Shown: positions 8,905-18,322 of the stretch, in pieces
Numbering within the stretch: the first letter of the stretch is position 1
How the letters are laid out: every line of letters begins with the position of its first letter
From: Okeania sp. SIO2C9
GTDB taxonomy: Bacteria > Cyanobacteriota > Cyanobacteriia > Cyanobacteriales > Microcoleaceae
Direction: 5' to 3'
Assembly (NCBI RefSeq): GCF_010672455.1
Contig: NZ_JAAHGO010000012.1
Coordinates: 507,102 to 571,101 of the forward strand
Length of the DNA stretch: 64,000 bases
The notes under the pieces: generated by a model
Seen by the model: the letters and a program-made list of their open reading frames with translations, nothing else
Told to the model about the DNA's origin: nothing
The model's database searches: none
Translations under genes and position numbers: made by a program

Positions 8905-11900
8905 ATGTCTAGCGATCGCCTACCTCCCCAAAATATTGAAGCGGAAGAAGCTATTTTAGGTGGTATTCTCCTCGACCCAGAAGCTGTTAGTCGAGTCACA
9001 GAATTATTACGCCCAGAGTTTTTTGCCATTGAAGCTCATCAAATTCTTTATAAAGCAATGTGGCAACTTTATAATCAGGGCAAACCTACAGATTTAATGA
9101 CTGTTACCAGTTGGCTTACTGATAATAATAAATTAGAAAAGATTGGCGGACAAGTAAAAATAGTTCAACTATTAGAACGAACTGTTTCGGCGGTTAATAT
9201 TGACCAATATGCTGTTTTAGTTATTGATAAATATATCCGCAGAAAATTAATTCAAGCAGGAAATGAAATTTTTGATTTAGGGTTTCAAACAGCTACTGAA
9301 TTAAAAACTATTCTTGACCAAGCTGAACAAAAAATATTTGCTCTTACTCAGGATAAACCACAACAAGATTTAGTTCCTATTTCTGAGACTTTAATCAATA
9401 CTTTTCAGGAGATTGAAGATAGAAATGAGGGAATTGCTTTACCTGGTCTTGCTTGTGGTTTTTACGATCTAGATGCAATGACTGGAGGTTTTCAGCGTTC
9501 GGATTTAATTATTGTGGCTGGTCGTCCCTCAATGGGAAAATGTGCTGCTTTTGATACTTTAGTTTTGCAAAAAGATGGCAGTTTAATTACTTTGGCAGAG
9601 GTTTATCAAAGGCAAGAAACGGAGTTATTAACTCTAGGCAAAAATTGGAAGTTTCACATTACTAAACCTTCTGCTTTTATTGATGATGGAATTAAACCTG
9701 TATTTAGAGTAAGAACAAAATCGGGAAGATTTGTAGAGACGACAATTAGTCATCCTTTTCTAACAGTTGATGGTTGGAAACCTTTGGCAAAATTACAAGT
9801 AGGAGAAAAAATAGCTGTACCGCGTCGATTAGATGTTTTTGGTAATGAAACTATTCCAGAAAATCAGTTTGCTTCTCTGATTGATTCTGATAATTTCTGT
9901 CTTTCTCCTATTGTCTTGAAATTAGAAAAATCGCAATTAGCTTTATTCATTAGATATTTATTTTCTCAGGATGGATGGGTAAAAATATTGGAGAGTAGGG
10001 GAGTATGTTTTGGTTATTCTGTGGAGAGTGAAAACTTTGTTAGGCAAGTACAACATCTTTTACTCAGATTTGGAATTATTGGTGCTATTGAAAAGGTTGA
10101 AGAGGGTAAAAGTAGGAAAAGAAAGACGAATAAAAATTTGTGGCATTTAACTATTACTGATACTTTATCTGTGAAAAATTTGGTGGCAGATATTGGTAAT
10201 TTTCCATCTATAAATTTAGATTTATCTTCTAGCAGATTAAATTTAGTCAGACAGGATAATTTCTGGGTTGAGGAATTAGAAAATACTCAGATTTTCTGGG
10301 ATAAAGTTCTTGTTGTGATGGAAAAGTTTGCCGGATTTAGATTTCTATCAGCACAGAGCAAAAATCAAAAAATCAAGACCGAGGAAAATTTCGAGCATTT
10401 CACTACTACTGATACTTTCTGTGAGAAAAATATTCTGACAGATATGAGAAATTTTCCATCTATAAATCTAGATTTCCACTCCAGTAGATTAAATTTACTC
10501 AGAAAGGAGAATTTCTGGGTTGAGCAACTAAAAAATACTCATATTTTCTGGAATGAAATTGTTTATGTGATGGAAAAGTTTGCTGAATCTAGATGGTTTT
10601 CACCACAGAGGAGAAACGGCACAAGACAGACGGATAAAAATTTCATACATTTAACGACTTGTGAAACTTTATCTGTGAAAAGCGGTGCGACAAATATTAG
10701 TAGTTCTCTATCAGAAGATTTGGATTTCGACTCAGACAGATTTGATCTAGCTAAACCGGATAATGCCTGGAGGGAAAAATTAGAAAATCGGGCATTTTTC
10801 TGGCATAAATTGGTGAGTCTGGTGGAAAATTTTGCCGAATCTAAAAATCAGTCGGTAAATAGTAGAAGTGGGAAAAGAACCTCTCCTAAAAATTCAGAGA
10901 ATTTAACTAGTACTGATACTATATGTGGAAGAAATTTTCTGGCAGATGCTGATACTATCTATGGGAAAAATTTTCTGGCAGATATGAGAAATCTTCCATC
11001 AGAAAATCTGGATTTCCACTCCGACAGATTCAATTTAACTAAACCGGATAATGCCTGGAGAGAACAATTAGAAAATCGGGAATTTTTCTGGAATAAATTG
11101 GCGAGTCTGGTGGAAAAGTTTGCCGAATCTCAAAATCAGTCGCTCCAAAGTAGAACTGTCAAAAGAAAGTCCGATAAAAATGCCGAGAATTTAACTACTA
11201 CTTACACTCTCCATGGGAAAAATTTTCTGGCAGATATGAGAAATCTTCCATCAGAAAATCTGGATTTCCACTCCGACAGATTCAATTTAACTAAACCGGA
11301 TAATGCCTGGAGAGAACAATTAGAAAATCGGGCATTTTTCTGGGATGAATTGGTGAGTCTGATGGAAAAGTTTGCCGAATCTAAAAATCAGTCACTTCAG
11401 AGTAGAACTGTCAAAGGAAAGTCGCATAAAAATTCTGAGAATTTAACTACTACTTACACTCTCCATGGGAAAAATTTTCTGGCAGATATGAGAAATCTTC
11501 CATCAGAAAATCTGGATTTCCACTCCGACAGATTCAATTTAACTAAACCGGATAATGCCTGGAGAGAACAATTAGAAAATCGGGAATTTTTCTGGAATAA
11601 ATTGGCGAGTCTGGTGGAAAAGTTTGCCGAATCTCAAAATCAGTCGCTCCAAAGTAGAACTGTCAAAAGAAAGTCCGATAAAAATGCCGAGAATTTAACT
11701 ACTACTTACACTCTCCATGGGAAAAATTTTCTGGCAGATATGAGAAATCTTCCATCAGAAAATCTGGATTTCCACTCCGACAGATTCAATTTAACTAAAC
11801 CGGATAATGCCTGGAGAGAACAATTAGAAAATCGGGAATTTTTCTGGAATAAATTGGCGAGTCTGGTGGAAAAGTTTGCCGAATCTCAAAATCAGTCGGT

Positions 11901-14900
11901 AAATAGTAGAAAGGTCAAAGGAAAGTCGCATAAAAATTCTGATAACTTAACGACTACTCATACTATCTGTGGAAAAAATATTCTGGCAGATATGGTAGAT
12001 TTTCCATCAGAAAATCAAGATTTTTACTCGGATAGATTAAATTTAGTCAGGCCAGATAATTTCTGGGTTGAGGAATTAGAAAATCGGGCATTTTTCTGGC
12101 ATAAATTGGCGAGTCTGGTGGAAAATTTTGCCGAATCAAAAAATCAGTCGGTAAATAGTAGAAGTGGGAAAAGAACCTCTCCTAAAAATTCAGAGAATTT
12201 AACTACTACTGATACTATATGTGGAAGAAATTTTCTGGCAGATGCTGATACTATCTATGGGAAAAATTTTCTGGCAGATATGGGAAATCTTCCATCAGAA
12301 AATCTGGATTTTAACTCCGACAGATTCAATTTAGCTAAACCGGATAATGCCTGGAGAGAACAATTAGAAAATCGGGCATTTTTCTGGGATGAATTGGTGA
12401 GTCTGATGGAAAAGTTTGCCGAATCTAAAAATCAGTCACTTCAGAGTAGAACTGTCAAAGGAAAGTCGCATAAAAATTCTGAGAATTTAACTACTGCCGA
12501 TACTCTCTATAAGAAAAATATTCTGGCAGATATAGAAAATTTTCCATCAGAAAATCTGGATTTCGACTTTGAGAAATTAAATTTAGTCAGACCAGAGAAT
12601 TCCTGGAGCGAGCAATTAGAAAGTAGGGATATTTTCTGGAATGAATTGGTTAATCTGACAGAAAATTTTGCCGAATCTCAAAAGCAGTCGGTCAAGAGTA
12701 GAACTGTCAAAGAAAAGTCCGATAAAAATGTCAATAATTTAACTACTACTAATGCTCTCTATAGAAAAAATATTCTGACAGATATCAGAAACCTTCCATC
12801 AGAAAATCAAGATTTTGACTCCCACAGATTAAATTTAGTCAGACCAGAGAATTCCGGGAGGGAGGAATTAGAAAATCGGGATATTTTCTGGAATAAATTG
12901 GTTAACCTGATAGAAAATTTTGCCGAATCTCAAAAGCAGTCGGTCAAGAGTAGAACTGTCAAAGGAAAGTCCGATAAAAATGTCAATAATTTAACTATTA
13001 CTAATGCTCTCTATAGAAAAAATATTCTGACAGATATCAGAAACCTTCCATCAGAAAATCAAGATTTTGACTCCCACAGATTAAATTTAGTCAGACCAGA
13101 GAATTCCGGGAGGGAGGAATTAGAAAATCGGGATATTTTCTGGAATAAATTGGTTAATCTGATAGAAAATTTTGCCGAATCAAAAAATCAGTTGGTCAAA
13201 AGTAGAACTGTCAAAGGAAAGTCCGATAAAAATGTCAATAATTTAACTATTACTAATGCTCTCTATAGAAAAAATATTCTGACAGATACCAGAAACCTTC
13301 CATCAGAAAATCAAGATTTTGACTCCCACAGATTAAATTTAGTCAGACCAGAGAATTCCGGGAGGGAGGAATTAGAAAATCGGGATATTTTCTGGAATAA
13401 ATTGGTTAATCTGATAGAAAATTTTGCCGAATCAAAAAATCAGTTGGTCAAAAGTAGAACTGTCAAAGAAAAGTCTCCTAAAAATTCTGATAACTTAACG
13501 ACTACTGATACTATCTGTGGAGAAAATCTTCTGACAGATATTGGTAATTTTCCATCAGAAAATCAAGATTTTGATTCCCACAGATTAAATTTAATAAGAC
13601 CAGAGAATTCCGGGAGTGAACAATTAGAAAATCGGGATATTTTCTGGAATGAATTGGTTGATCTGATAGAAAATTTTGCCGAATCTCAAAAGCAGTCGGT
13701 CAAGAGTAGAACTGTCAAAGGAAAGTCCGATAAAAATGTCAATAATTTAACTATTACTAATGCTCTCTATAGAAAAAATATTCTGACAGATATCAGAAAC
13801 CTTCCATCAGAAAATCAAGATTTTGACTCCCACAGATTAAATGTAGTCAGACCAAAGAATTCCGGGAGTGAACAATTAGAAAATCGGGATATTTTCTGGA
13901 ATAAATTGGTTAATCTGATAGAAAATTTTGCCGAATCAAAAAATCAGTCGCTCCAAAGTAGAACTGTCAAAAGAAAGTCCGATAAAAATGCCGAGAATTT
14001 AACTACTACTTACACTCTCCATGGGAAAAATATTCTGACAGATATGGGAAATCTTCCATCAGAAAATCTGGATTTACACTCCGACAGATTCAATTTAGCT
14101 AAACCCGATAATGCCTGGAGAGAACAATTAGAAAATCGGGAATTTTTCTGGAATAAATTGGTGAGTATGGTGGAAAAGTTTGCCAAACCTAAAAATCAGT
14201 CACTTCAGAGTAGAACTGTCAAAGGAAAGTCGCATAAAAATTCTGAGAATTTAACTACTGCTGATGCTCTCTATAAGAAAAATTTTCTGGCAGATATGAG
14301 AAACCTTCCATCAGAAAATCTGGATTTACACTCCGATAGATTCAATTTAGCTAAACCCGATAATGCCTGGAGAGAACAATTAGAAAATCGGGAATTTTTC
14401 TGGAATAAATTGGCGAGTCTGGTGGAAAAGTTTGCCGAACCTAAAAATCAGTCACTTCAGAGTAGAACTGTCAAAGGAAAGTCGCATAAAAATTCTGAGA
14501 ATTTAACTACTGCTGATGCTCTCTATAAGAAAAATTTTCTGACAGATATGAGAAACCTTCCATCAGAAAATCTGGATTTCGACTTTGAGAAATTAAACTT
14601 AGTCAAACCACAGAATTCCTGCACAAAGCATTTAGAAAATAGCGATCTTTACTGGGATGAAATTGTTTCAATAGAACCAGTCGGAGAAAAACAAGTATAC
14701 GATCTGACCATACCAGAAACTCATAATTTTGTAGCCAATGATATTTGTCTTCATAACACCAGCTTTGCTGTAAATATTGGTCATAGTATTGCAGCTAATC
14801 TCAAATTACCAGTAGCAATTTTTAGCCTAGAAATGTCTAAGGAACAATTGGTATTAAGGCTATTAGCAAGTGAGGCAAAAATTGAAAGTAATAGATTGCG

Positions 14901-16008
14901 GTCTGGGCGAATTAGTCAGAGCGAATGGGAACCTTTAACTTCCGCTATTGGTAATCTTGCTGAAATGCCAATTTTTATTGATGATACTCCTAATATTACT
15001 GTTAATGAAATTCGTTCAAAAGTCAGACAATTACAAAGCGAACAAGGTGGAGCTTTAGGATTAATTTTATTAGATTATTTACAATTAATGGAAAGTAGTA
15101 GTAGTGATAATCGAGTCCAGGAATTAGCAAGAATTACTCGGAGTCTGAAGGGTTTAGCACGAGAACTTTCGGTGCCGATTATTGCTTTGTCTCAACTTAG
15201 CAGAAGCGTGGAGTCTCGAACTAATAAAAGACCGATGATGTCTGACTTAAGAGAGTCTGGTTGTTTGACTGGGGATACTTTAATTTATTTAGCTGATGGT
15301 AAAAAAATTCCTATTTCTTCTCTAGTTGGTAAGTCAAATTTTGCTGTTTTGGCTTTGAATGAAAATACTGGGAAATTTGAGTCGGCTATGGTTAGTCGAG
15401 TATTTTCTACTGGGGTTAAACCTATCTTTCGTCTGCAAACTTCTTCAGGAAAATTGATTAGGGCTACGGCTAATCATCCTTTCTTTTCTATGGGGGGTTG
15501 GAAACAGTTAAATACTCTGAATATTGGGGATTCTCTTGCTATTTTGAACCAAAAAATGCTTAAATATTCAATATTGTATTGTGGGCAATTCCTGTCTCAA
15601 GTGGATTTTGGGCCAAAACATGGTGGAAATTTAGGGTCTGTAGTTAAGTGTCGGGAGAGGGAAAAACCTACTCAAATTGATGTTAACTGGGATGAAATTG
15701 TGGAAATAAGACCAGATGGTGAGGCGGAGGTTTTTGACTTAACTGTGCCTGGTCTCCATAATTTTGTGGCGAATGAGATTGTTGTTCATAACTCTATTGA
15801 ACAAGATGCGGATTTAGTTATTATGCTTTATCGGGATGAGTATTATTCCCCAGATACTCCCGACCAAGGTATTGCTGAGGTGATTATTACTAAGCATCGG
15901 AATGGGCCAACTGGTACGGTTAAGTTATTGTTTGACCCCCAGTTTACTAAGTTTAGAAATTTGGCAATAAGAGGAGGGAACAGGGAACAGGGAACAGGGA
16001 ACAGATAA
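8905..16008 (+). CDS. dnaB: Replicative DNA helicase DnaB precursor with two inteins
   Basis: 2367 residues. Removing residues 213-1951 and 2120-2296 leaves 451 residues, the normal DnaB length. DnaB is the hexameric ATP-driven helicase at the replication fork. Extein 1 (1-212) holds the primase-binding N-domain and ends in the Walker A motif GRPSMGK; extein 2 (1952-2119) starts with T that completes GKT and carries the Walker B region LILLDYLQL; extein 3 (2297-2367) resumes at SIEQDADLV. Both insertion points are conserved ATP-site motifs, so the protein is active only if both inteins splice. The C-terminus is extended by NREQGTGNR, coded by a GGGAACA heptamer repeat. The 5' leader is a mobile repeat, and a relic of the gene start lies 300 bp upstream. 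Confidence 0.96.
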   Translation: MSSDRLPPQNIEAEEAILGGILLDPEAVSRVTELLRPEFFAIEAHQILYKAMWQLYNQGKPTDLMTVTSWLTDNNKLEKIGGQVKIVQLLERTVSAVNIDQYAVLVIDKYIRRKLIQAGNEIFDLGFQTATELKTILDQAEQKIFALTQDKPQQDLVPISETLINTFQEIEDRNEGIALPGLACGFYDLDAMTGGFQRSDLIIVAGRPSMGKCAAFDTLVLQKDGSLITLAEVYQRQETELLTLGKNWKFHITKPSAFIDDGIKPVFRVRTKSGRFVETTISHPFLTVDGWKPLAKLQVGEKIAVPRRLDVFGNETIPENQFASLIDSDNFCLSPIVLKLEKSQLALFIRYLFSQDGWVKILESRGVCFGYSVESENFVRQVQHLLLRFGIIGAIEKVEEGKSRKRKTNKNLWHLTITDTLSVKNLVADIGNFPSINLDLSSSRLNLVRQDNFWVEELENTQIFWDKVLVVMEKFAGFRFLSAQSKNQKIKTEENFEHFTTTDTFCEKNILTDMRNFPSINLDFHSSRLNLLRKENFWVEQLKNTHIFWNEIVYVMEKFAESRWFSPQRRNGTRQTDKNFIHLTTCETLSVKSGATNISSSLSEDLDFDSDRFDLAKPDNAWREKLENRAFFWHKLVSLVENFAESKNQSVNSRSGKRTSPKNSENLTSTDTICGRNFLADADTIYGKNFLADMRNLPSENLDFHSDRFNLTKPDNAWREQLENREFFWNKLASLVEKFAESQNQSLQSRTVKRKSDKNAENLTTTYTLHGKNFLADMRNLPSENLDFHSDRFNLTKPDNAWREQLENRAFFWDELVSLMEKFAESKNQSLQSRTVKGKSHKNSENLTTTYTLHGKNFLADMRNLPSENLDFHSDRFNLTKPDNAWREQLENREFFWNKLASLVEKFAESQNQSLQSRTVKRKSDKNAENLTTTYTLHGKNFLADMRNLPSENLDFHSDRFNLTKPDNAWREQLENREFFWNKLASLVEKFAESQNQSVNSRKVKGKSHKNSDNLTTTHTICGKNILADMVDFPSENQDFYSDRLNLVRPDNFWVEELENRAFFWHKLASLVENFAESKNQSVNSRSGKRTSPKNSENLTTTDTICGRNFLADADTIYGKNFLADMGNLPSENLDFNSDRFNLAKPDNAWREQLENRAFFWDELVSLMEKFAESKNQSLQSRTVKGKSHKNSENLTTADTLYKKNILADIENFPSENLDFDFEKLNLVRPENSWSEQLESRDIFWNELVNLTENFAESQKQSVKSRTVKEKSDKNVNNLTTTNALYRKNILTDIRNLPSENQDFDSHRLNLVRPENSGREELENRDIFWNKLVNLIENFAESQKQSVKSRTVKGKSDKNVNNLTITNALYRKNILTDIRNLPSENQDFDSHRLNLVRPENSGREELENRDIFWNKLVNLIENFAESKNQLVKSRTVKGKSDKNVNNLTITNALYRKNILTDTRNLPSENQDFDSHRLNLVRPENSGREELENRDIFWNKLVNLIENFAESKNQLVKSRTVKEKSPKNSDNLTTTDTICGENLLTDIGNFPSENQDFDSHRLNLIRPENSGSEQLENRDIFWNELVDLIENFAESQKQSVKSRTVKGKSDKNVNNLTITNALYRKNILTDIRNLPSENQDFDSHRLNVVRPKNSGSEQLENRDIFWNKLVNLIENFAESKNQSLQSRTVKRKSDKNAENLTTTYTLHGKNILTDMGNLPSENLDLHSDRFNLAKPDNAWREQLENREFFWNKLVSMVEKFAKPKNQSLQSRTVKGKSHKNSENLTTADALYKKNFLADMRNLPSENLDLHSDRFNLAKPDNAWREQLENREFFWNKLASLVEKFAEPKNQSLQSRTVKGKSHKNSENLTTADALYKKNFLTDMRNLPSENLDFDFEKLNLVKPQNSCTKHLENSDLYWDEIVSIEPVGEKQVYDLTIPETHNFVANDICLHNTSFAVNIGHSIAANLKLPVAIFSLEMSKEQLVLRLLASEAKIESNRLRSGRISQSEWEPLTSAIGNLAEMPIFIDDTPNITVNEIRSKVRQLQSEQGGALGLILLDYLQLMESSSSDNRVQELARITRSLKGLARELSVPIIALSQLSRSVESRTNKRPMMSDLRESGCLTGDTLIYLADGKKIPISSLVGKSNFAVLALNENTGKFESAMVSRVFSTGVKPIFRLQTSSGKLIRATANHPFFSMGGWKQLNTLNIGDSLAILNQKMLKYSILYCGQFLSQVDFGPKHGGNLGSVVKCREREKPTQIDVNWDEIVEIRPDGEAEVFDLTVPGLHNFVANEIVVHNSIEQDADLVIMLYRDEYYSPDTPDQGIAEVIITKHRNGPTGTVKLLFDPQFTKFRNLAIRGGNREQGTGNR
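9541..14757 (+). other. Giant intein 1 of DnaB (residues 213-1951, 1739 aa)
   Basis: It begins with Cys213 (CAAFDTLVLQKDGS, block A) directly after Walker A Lys212. Block B is TISHPFLTVDGWKPL at about 280-294. A partial LAGLIDADG-type segment follows (IRYLFSQDGWVKI near 347-359, then VQHLLLRFGIIG near 382-393); the usual first LAGLIDADG helix is not evident, so endonuclease activity is doubtful. After the repeat array come block F (VYDLTIPETHNFVAND) and block G ending His1950-Asn1951, with Thr1952 as +1 residue. All nucleophiles needed for standard splicing are present. The size is several-fold that of a normal endonuclease-bearing intein because of the internal array. Confidence 0.93.
10135..14640 (+). 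repeat. About 17-18 tandem copies of an 84-aa (252-nt) repeat inside intein 1
   Basis: Residues about 411-1912. Each unit has an NLT..D..(Y/C)..KN(F/I)L(A/T)D start, then LPSEN(L/Q)DF, R(F/L)NL, an LEN(R) segment, the anchor FW(N/D/H)(K/E)L, and an (E/K)FAES tail with basic SRTVK(G/R)KS. The period is exactly 252 nt (for example 11029 to 11281). Seventeen FW anchors are counted, and the partial eighteenth is YWDEIV, which is the start of intein block F. Units near the array ends are most diverged; central ones are nearly identical, typical of unequal exchange. It stays in frame throughout. Confidence 0.93.
15262..15792 (+). other. Mini-intein 2 of DnaB (residues 2120-2296, 177 aa)
   Basis: Starts Cys2120 (CLTGDTLIYLADGKKIPI, block A) after extein DLRESG. 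Block B is TANHPFFSMGGWKQL; the C-terminal part has VFDLTVPGLHNFVANEI and ends His2295-Asn2296, with Ser2297 as +1 residue. There is no endonuclease domain. Its WDEIVEIRPDGEAEVFDL segment aligns with the end of intein 1. Confidence 0.95.
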
Positions 16009-17572
16009 ATCATTTATCAGTTATCAGTTATCAGTCTCAGGAGCAATACCAGAAATAATTTCATCTTGTAAAGCTCCCAAAAACGGTTGTTTTTCCGTGA
16101 TTAAATCTTTTCATTCATCCCTACTCAGTGGAAAAGCAGCAATATCTTCATCTTGTGAAGCTCAAAAAAAATCGGCGCGCCAAAGGATTTTCGGTTCCAT
16201 CGCCACAATTTTTGTGATAATATAAAAGATATAAGGGGTCGCTCGTATATACGCATGACTTTTTATTCAACTAAATTTCCTTGCTCAGAGACAATCGAAT
16301 ATTTAGGAATTTTCCCAGGAGCAATATCAGAAATATTTTCATCTTGCGAAGCTCTCAGGAAGGTTGTTTTTCCCTCATCAAGTCTTTCCATCCATCTCTG
16401 CTCATTGAAAAACCACTAATATTTTCATTCTCTGAAGCTCACAAAAAATCTTTCGGCACTCAGCTATCAGCAGTCAGCTTTTTTACCATAGGAAAAACAT
16501 AGAGTATTAGAAAGCGATCGCTCAATCCATTTTTTCCCATCATCAAACTTTTCCACCCATCTGTTGTTAGTGGAAAATCACAAATATTTTCATTTTATGA
16601 AGCTCTCAGGAAGGTTGTTTTTCCCTCATCAAATATTTCCATCTATACCTCCTAGGGTGGAAAACAACCAATATTTTCATTCTCTGAAGCTCACAAAAAA
16701 TTCGGCGCGTCAAATAAAAAGTGTGAATCTTAGAAAGCGATCGCTCTTTTTTATCTAGTATCTCCTAGCGTGGAAAGGTACAAACATTTTCATTCTCTGA
16801 AGCTCACAAAAAAAATCGGCGCGTCAAAGGATTTTCCGTTGCTGCCTCACAAAAATTCTGATATCATAAAAGCTATAAGGGGTTGTTCGTCTATACGCAT
16901 GACTTTTTATTCAACAAATTTTCCCAGTTTGTAGAGGCTTTTCAATATTTAAGAATTTTCCCAATAGTAATGCGATAAATATCTTCATTTTATGAAGCTT
17001 GTATAATCAGCTTTCGGCAGTCATCTATTAGCGATCGCTCAATACATTTTTTCCCATCATCAAATTTTTCCATCCATCCCTCCTAGCGTGGAAAATTACC
17101 AACACTTTCATTCTCTGAAGCTCACAAAAAAAATCGCGCCTCAAAGGATTTTCGGTTGCTGCCTCACAAAAATTCTGATATCATAAAACCTATAAGGGTT
17201 CGCTCGCCTATACGCATGATTTTTTATTCAATAAAAGAGAGTATAGTTTTGAGGGATATCGCCTCTTCAGTTATTAGTTAACAGTTATCGGCCTTCAACT
17301 TAAATTACTGATATTTTAAAAATGAATATTAGAGAGCGATCGCTATTTCTATATATTAAAGAAATTTAGAGTTTAGGAATAAATAAAGGGTGAGATTTAA
17401 AGAGCGATCGCTTCTTTCATATTTTGAGAAAGTAAGTTAAATCAAGCAATATTTTGATCGGTGTAATTTCAGTTTCTTAACTTTAATATTTATTCCCTTT
17501 TCAGATTAAGAAGAATTTCTTAGTTACTAATCTTCAATTACTAAACCTATCTCGGTTGGCTAGATTTAGAAA
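16009..17572. repeat. Repeat-rich gene-free region with three copies of a ~125-bp dispersed element
   Basis: No gene supported. Three related blocks (about 16150-16275, 16786-16912, 17101-17230) share a hairpin TTCA-N5-TGAA, then GAAGCTCACAAAAAA, a GGCGCG-like core, and the end GCATGACTTTTTATTCAA. More distant copies are at 37763-37893 and 41843-41963. A further segment, GCGATCGCTCAAT followed by CATTTTTTCCCATC, recurs at 16514 and 17031. On the minus strand four of the five blocks open an ATG reading M-R-(I/V)-(Y/D)-E; the 17101-17230 block diverges (MRIRANPY). Confidence 0.6.
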
Positions 17573-18304
17573 CTATATGTCATATTTAAAAATATGCTTC
17601 AGGGGATTAGTAGCTTTATATTCTATTTTTTTTTGATAAGCAGAACTAATAACTATAGCTATAATCATAACCAGATTAACTAAAACAAGCAAACCTGCTA
17701 AAAAAATAGGGAGTTTAACTAAATTCAAAGCTGATAAAATCAATAAGATCAATAACATCGAAAATGACATCCATAATATCAAAAATGCGTCCGATAGTAC
17801 AAAACCTACTTCTAGACTCTCAAATTTTACATCTAGAAAAATATTACACCAGTCATCACGAGTTGGGTGGCGATATTTAATGAGGTTATATAGTAAGAAA
17901 AATTGCAAATCTATATCTAAAGTTTCAAATAGAGATTGCCATTTTTGACTAAGATTAACTACAAGAAAGCCTTGTTTTATCACACTAACACATTCCTGTT
18001 TTAGTTCTGATAGTTTTGAGAATTCTGATGTTTCTAGTAGCTCTAATATTTTTCGATGACTACCAACTTTTTTTTCTTTTACAAACTTTTTCAACTTGAT
18101 AATATCAATTACATCAAGCAATATTACCGCACATAAAGGAACTACTATTCTTGGGTCAAGATTATATCGATAAATTTCTTCAGGAGTGCATTTACAACAG
18201 ATCAACCAAGCTACTTTTGCCATAGTTTCTCTTTCTGATGGTGGAAAATGAACTGCTATCCATTTCCAATCTCTCAAATTAAATTCCTCATCCAGTTTTG
18301 CCAT
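17573..18304 (-). CDS. Hypothetical protein with two C-terminal membrane segments, paired with the NACHT gene
   Basis: 243 residues, not assigned to a family. The N-terminal 165 residues are soluble with a cysteine-containing stretch (LICCKCTPEEIYRYNLDP, residues about 34-51), a lysine-rich segment, and a DLQFFLLYNLIKYRHPTRDDW block. Two hydrophobic spans follow at about 172-194 and 200-222, with a short basic tail. It starts 18 bp after the stop of the upstream NACHT ATPase on the same strand, so the two are probably one operon. The tight pairing suggests it is an effector or accessory of the NACHT protein, but this is inference. Confidence 0.7.
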   Translation of the reverse strand: MAKLDEEFNLRDWKWIAVHFPPSERETMAKVAWLICCKCTPEEIYRYNLDPRIVVPLCAVILLDVIDIIKLKKFVKEKKVGSHRKILELLETSEFSKLSELKQECVSVIKQGFLVVNLSQKWQSLFETLDIDLQFFLLYNLIKYRHPTRDDWCNIFLDVKFESLEVGFVLSDAFLILWMSFSMLLILLILSALNLVKLPIFLAGLLVLVNLVMIIAIVISSAYQKKIEYKATNPLKHIFKYDI

Positions 18305-18322
18305 TTATCGCTCCAAGAAAAC

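Noticed and set aside
10135-14640. Intein repeats as an independent inserted gene
   Set aside because: The frame is continuous with both splicing domains, no internal start or stop was found, and the last unit merges with block F.
16281-16758. Two short forward frames in the dnaB downstream spacer
   Set aside because: They run across repeat boundaries, have no ribosome-binding site and are not kept between repeat copies.
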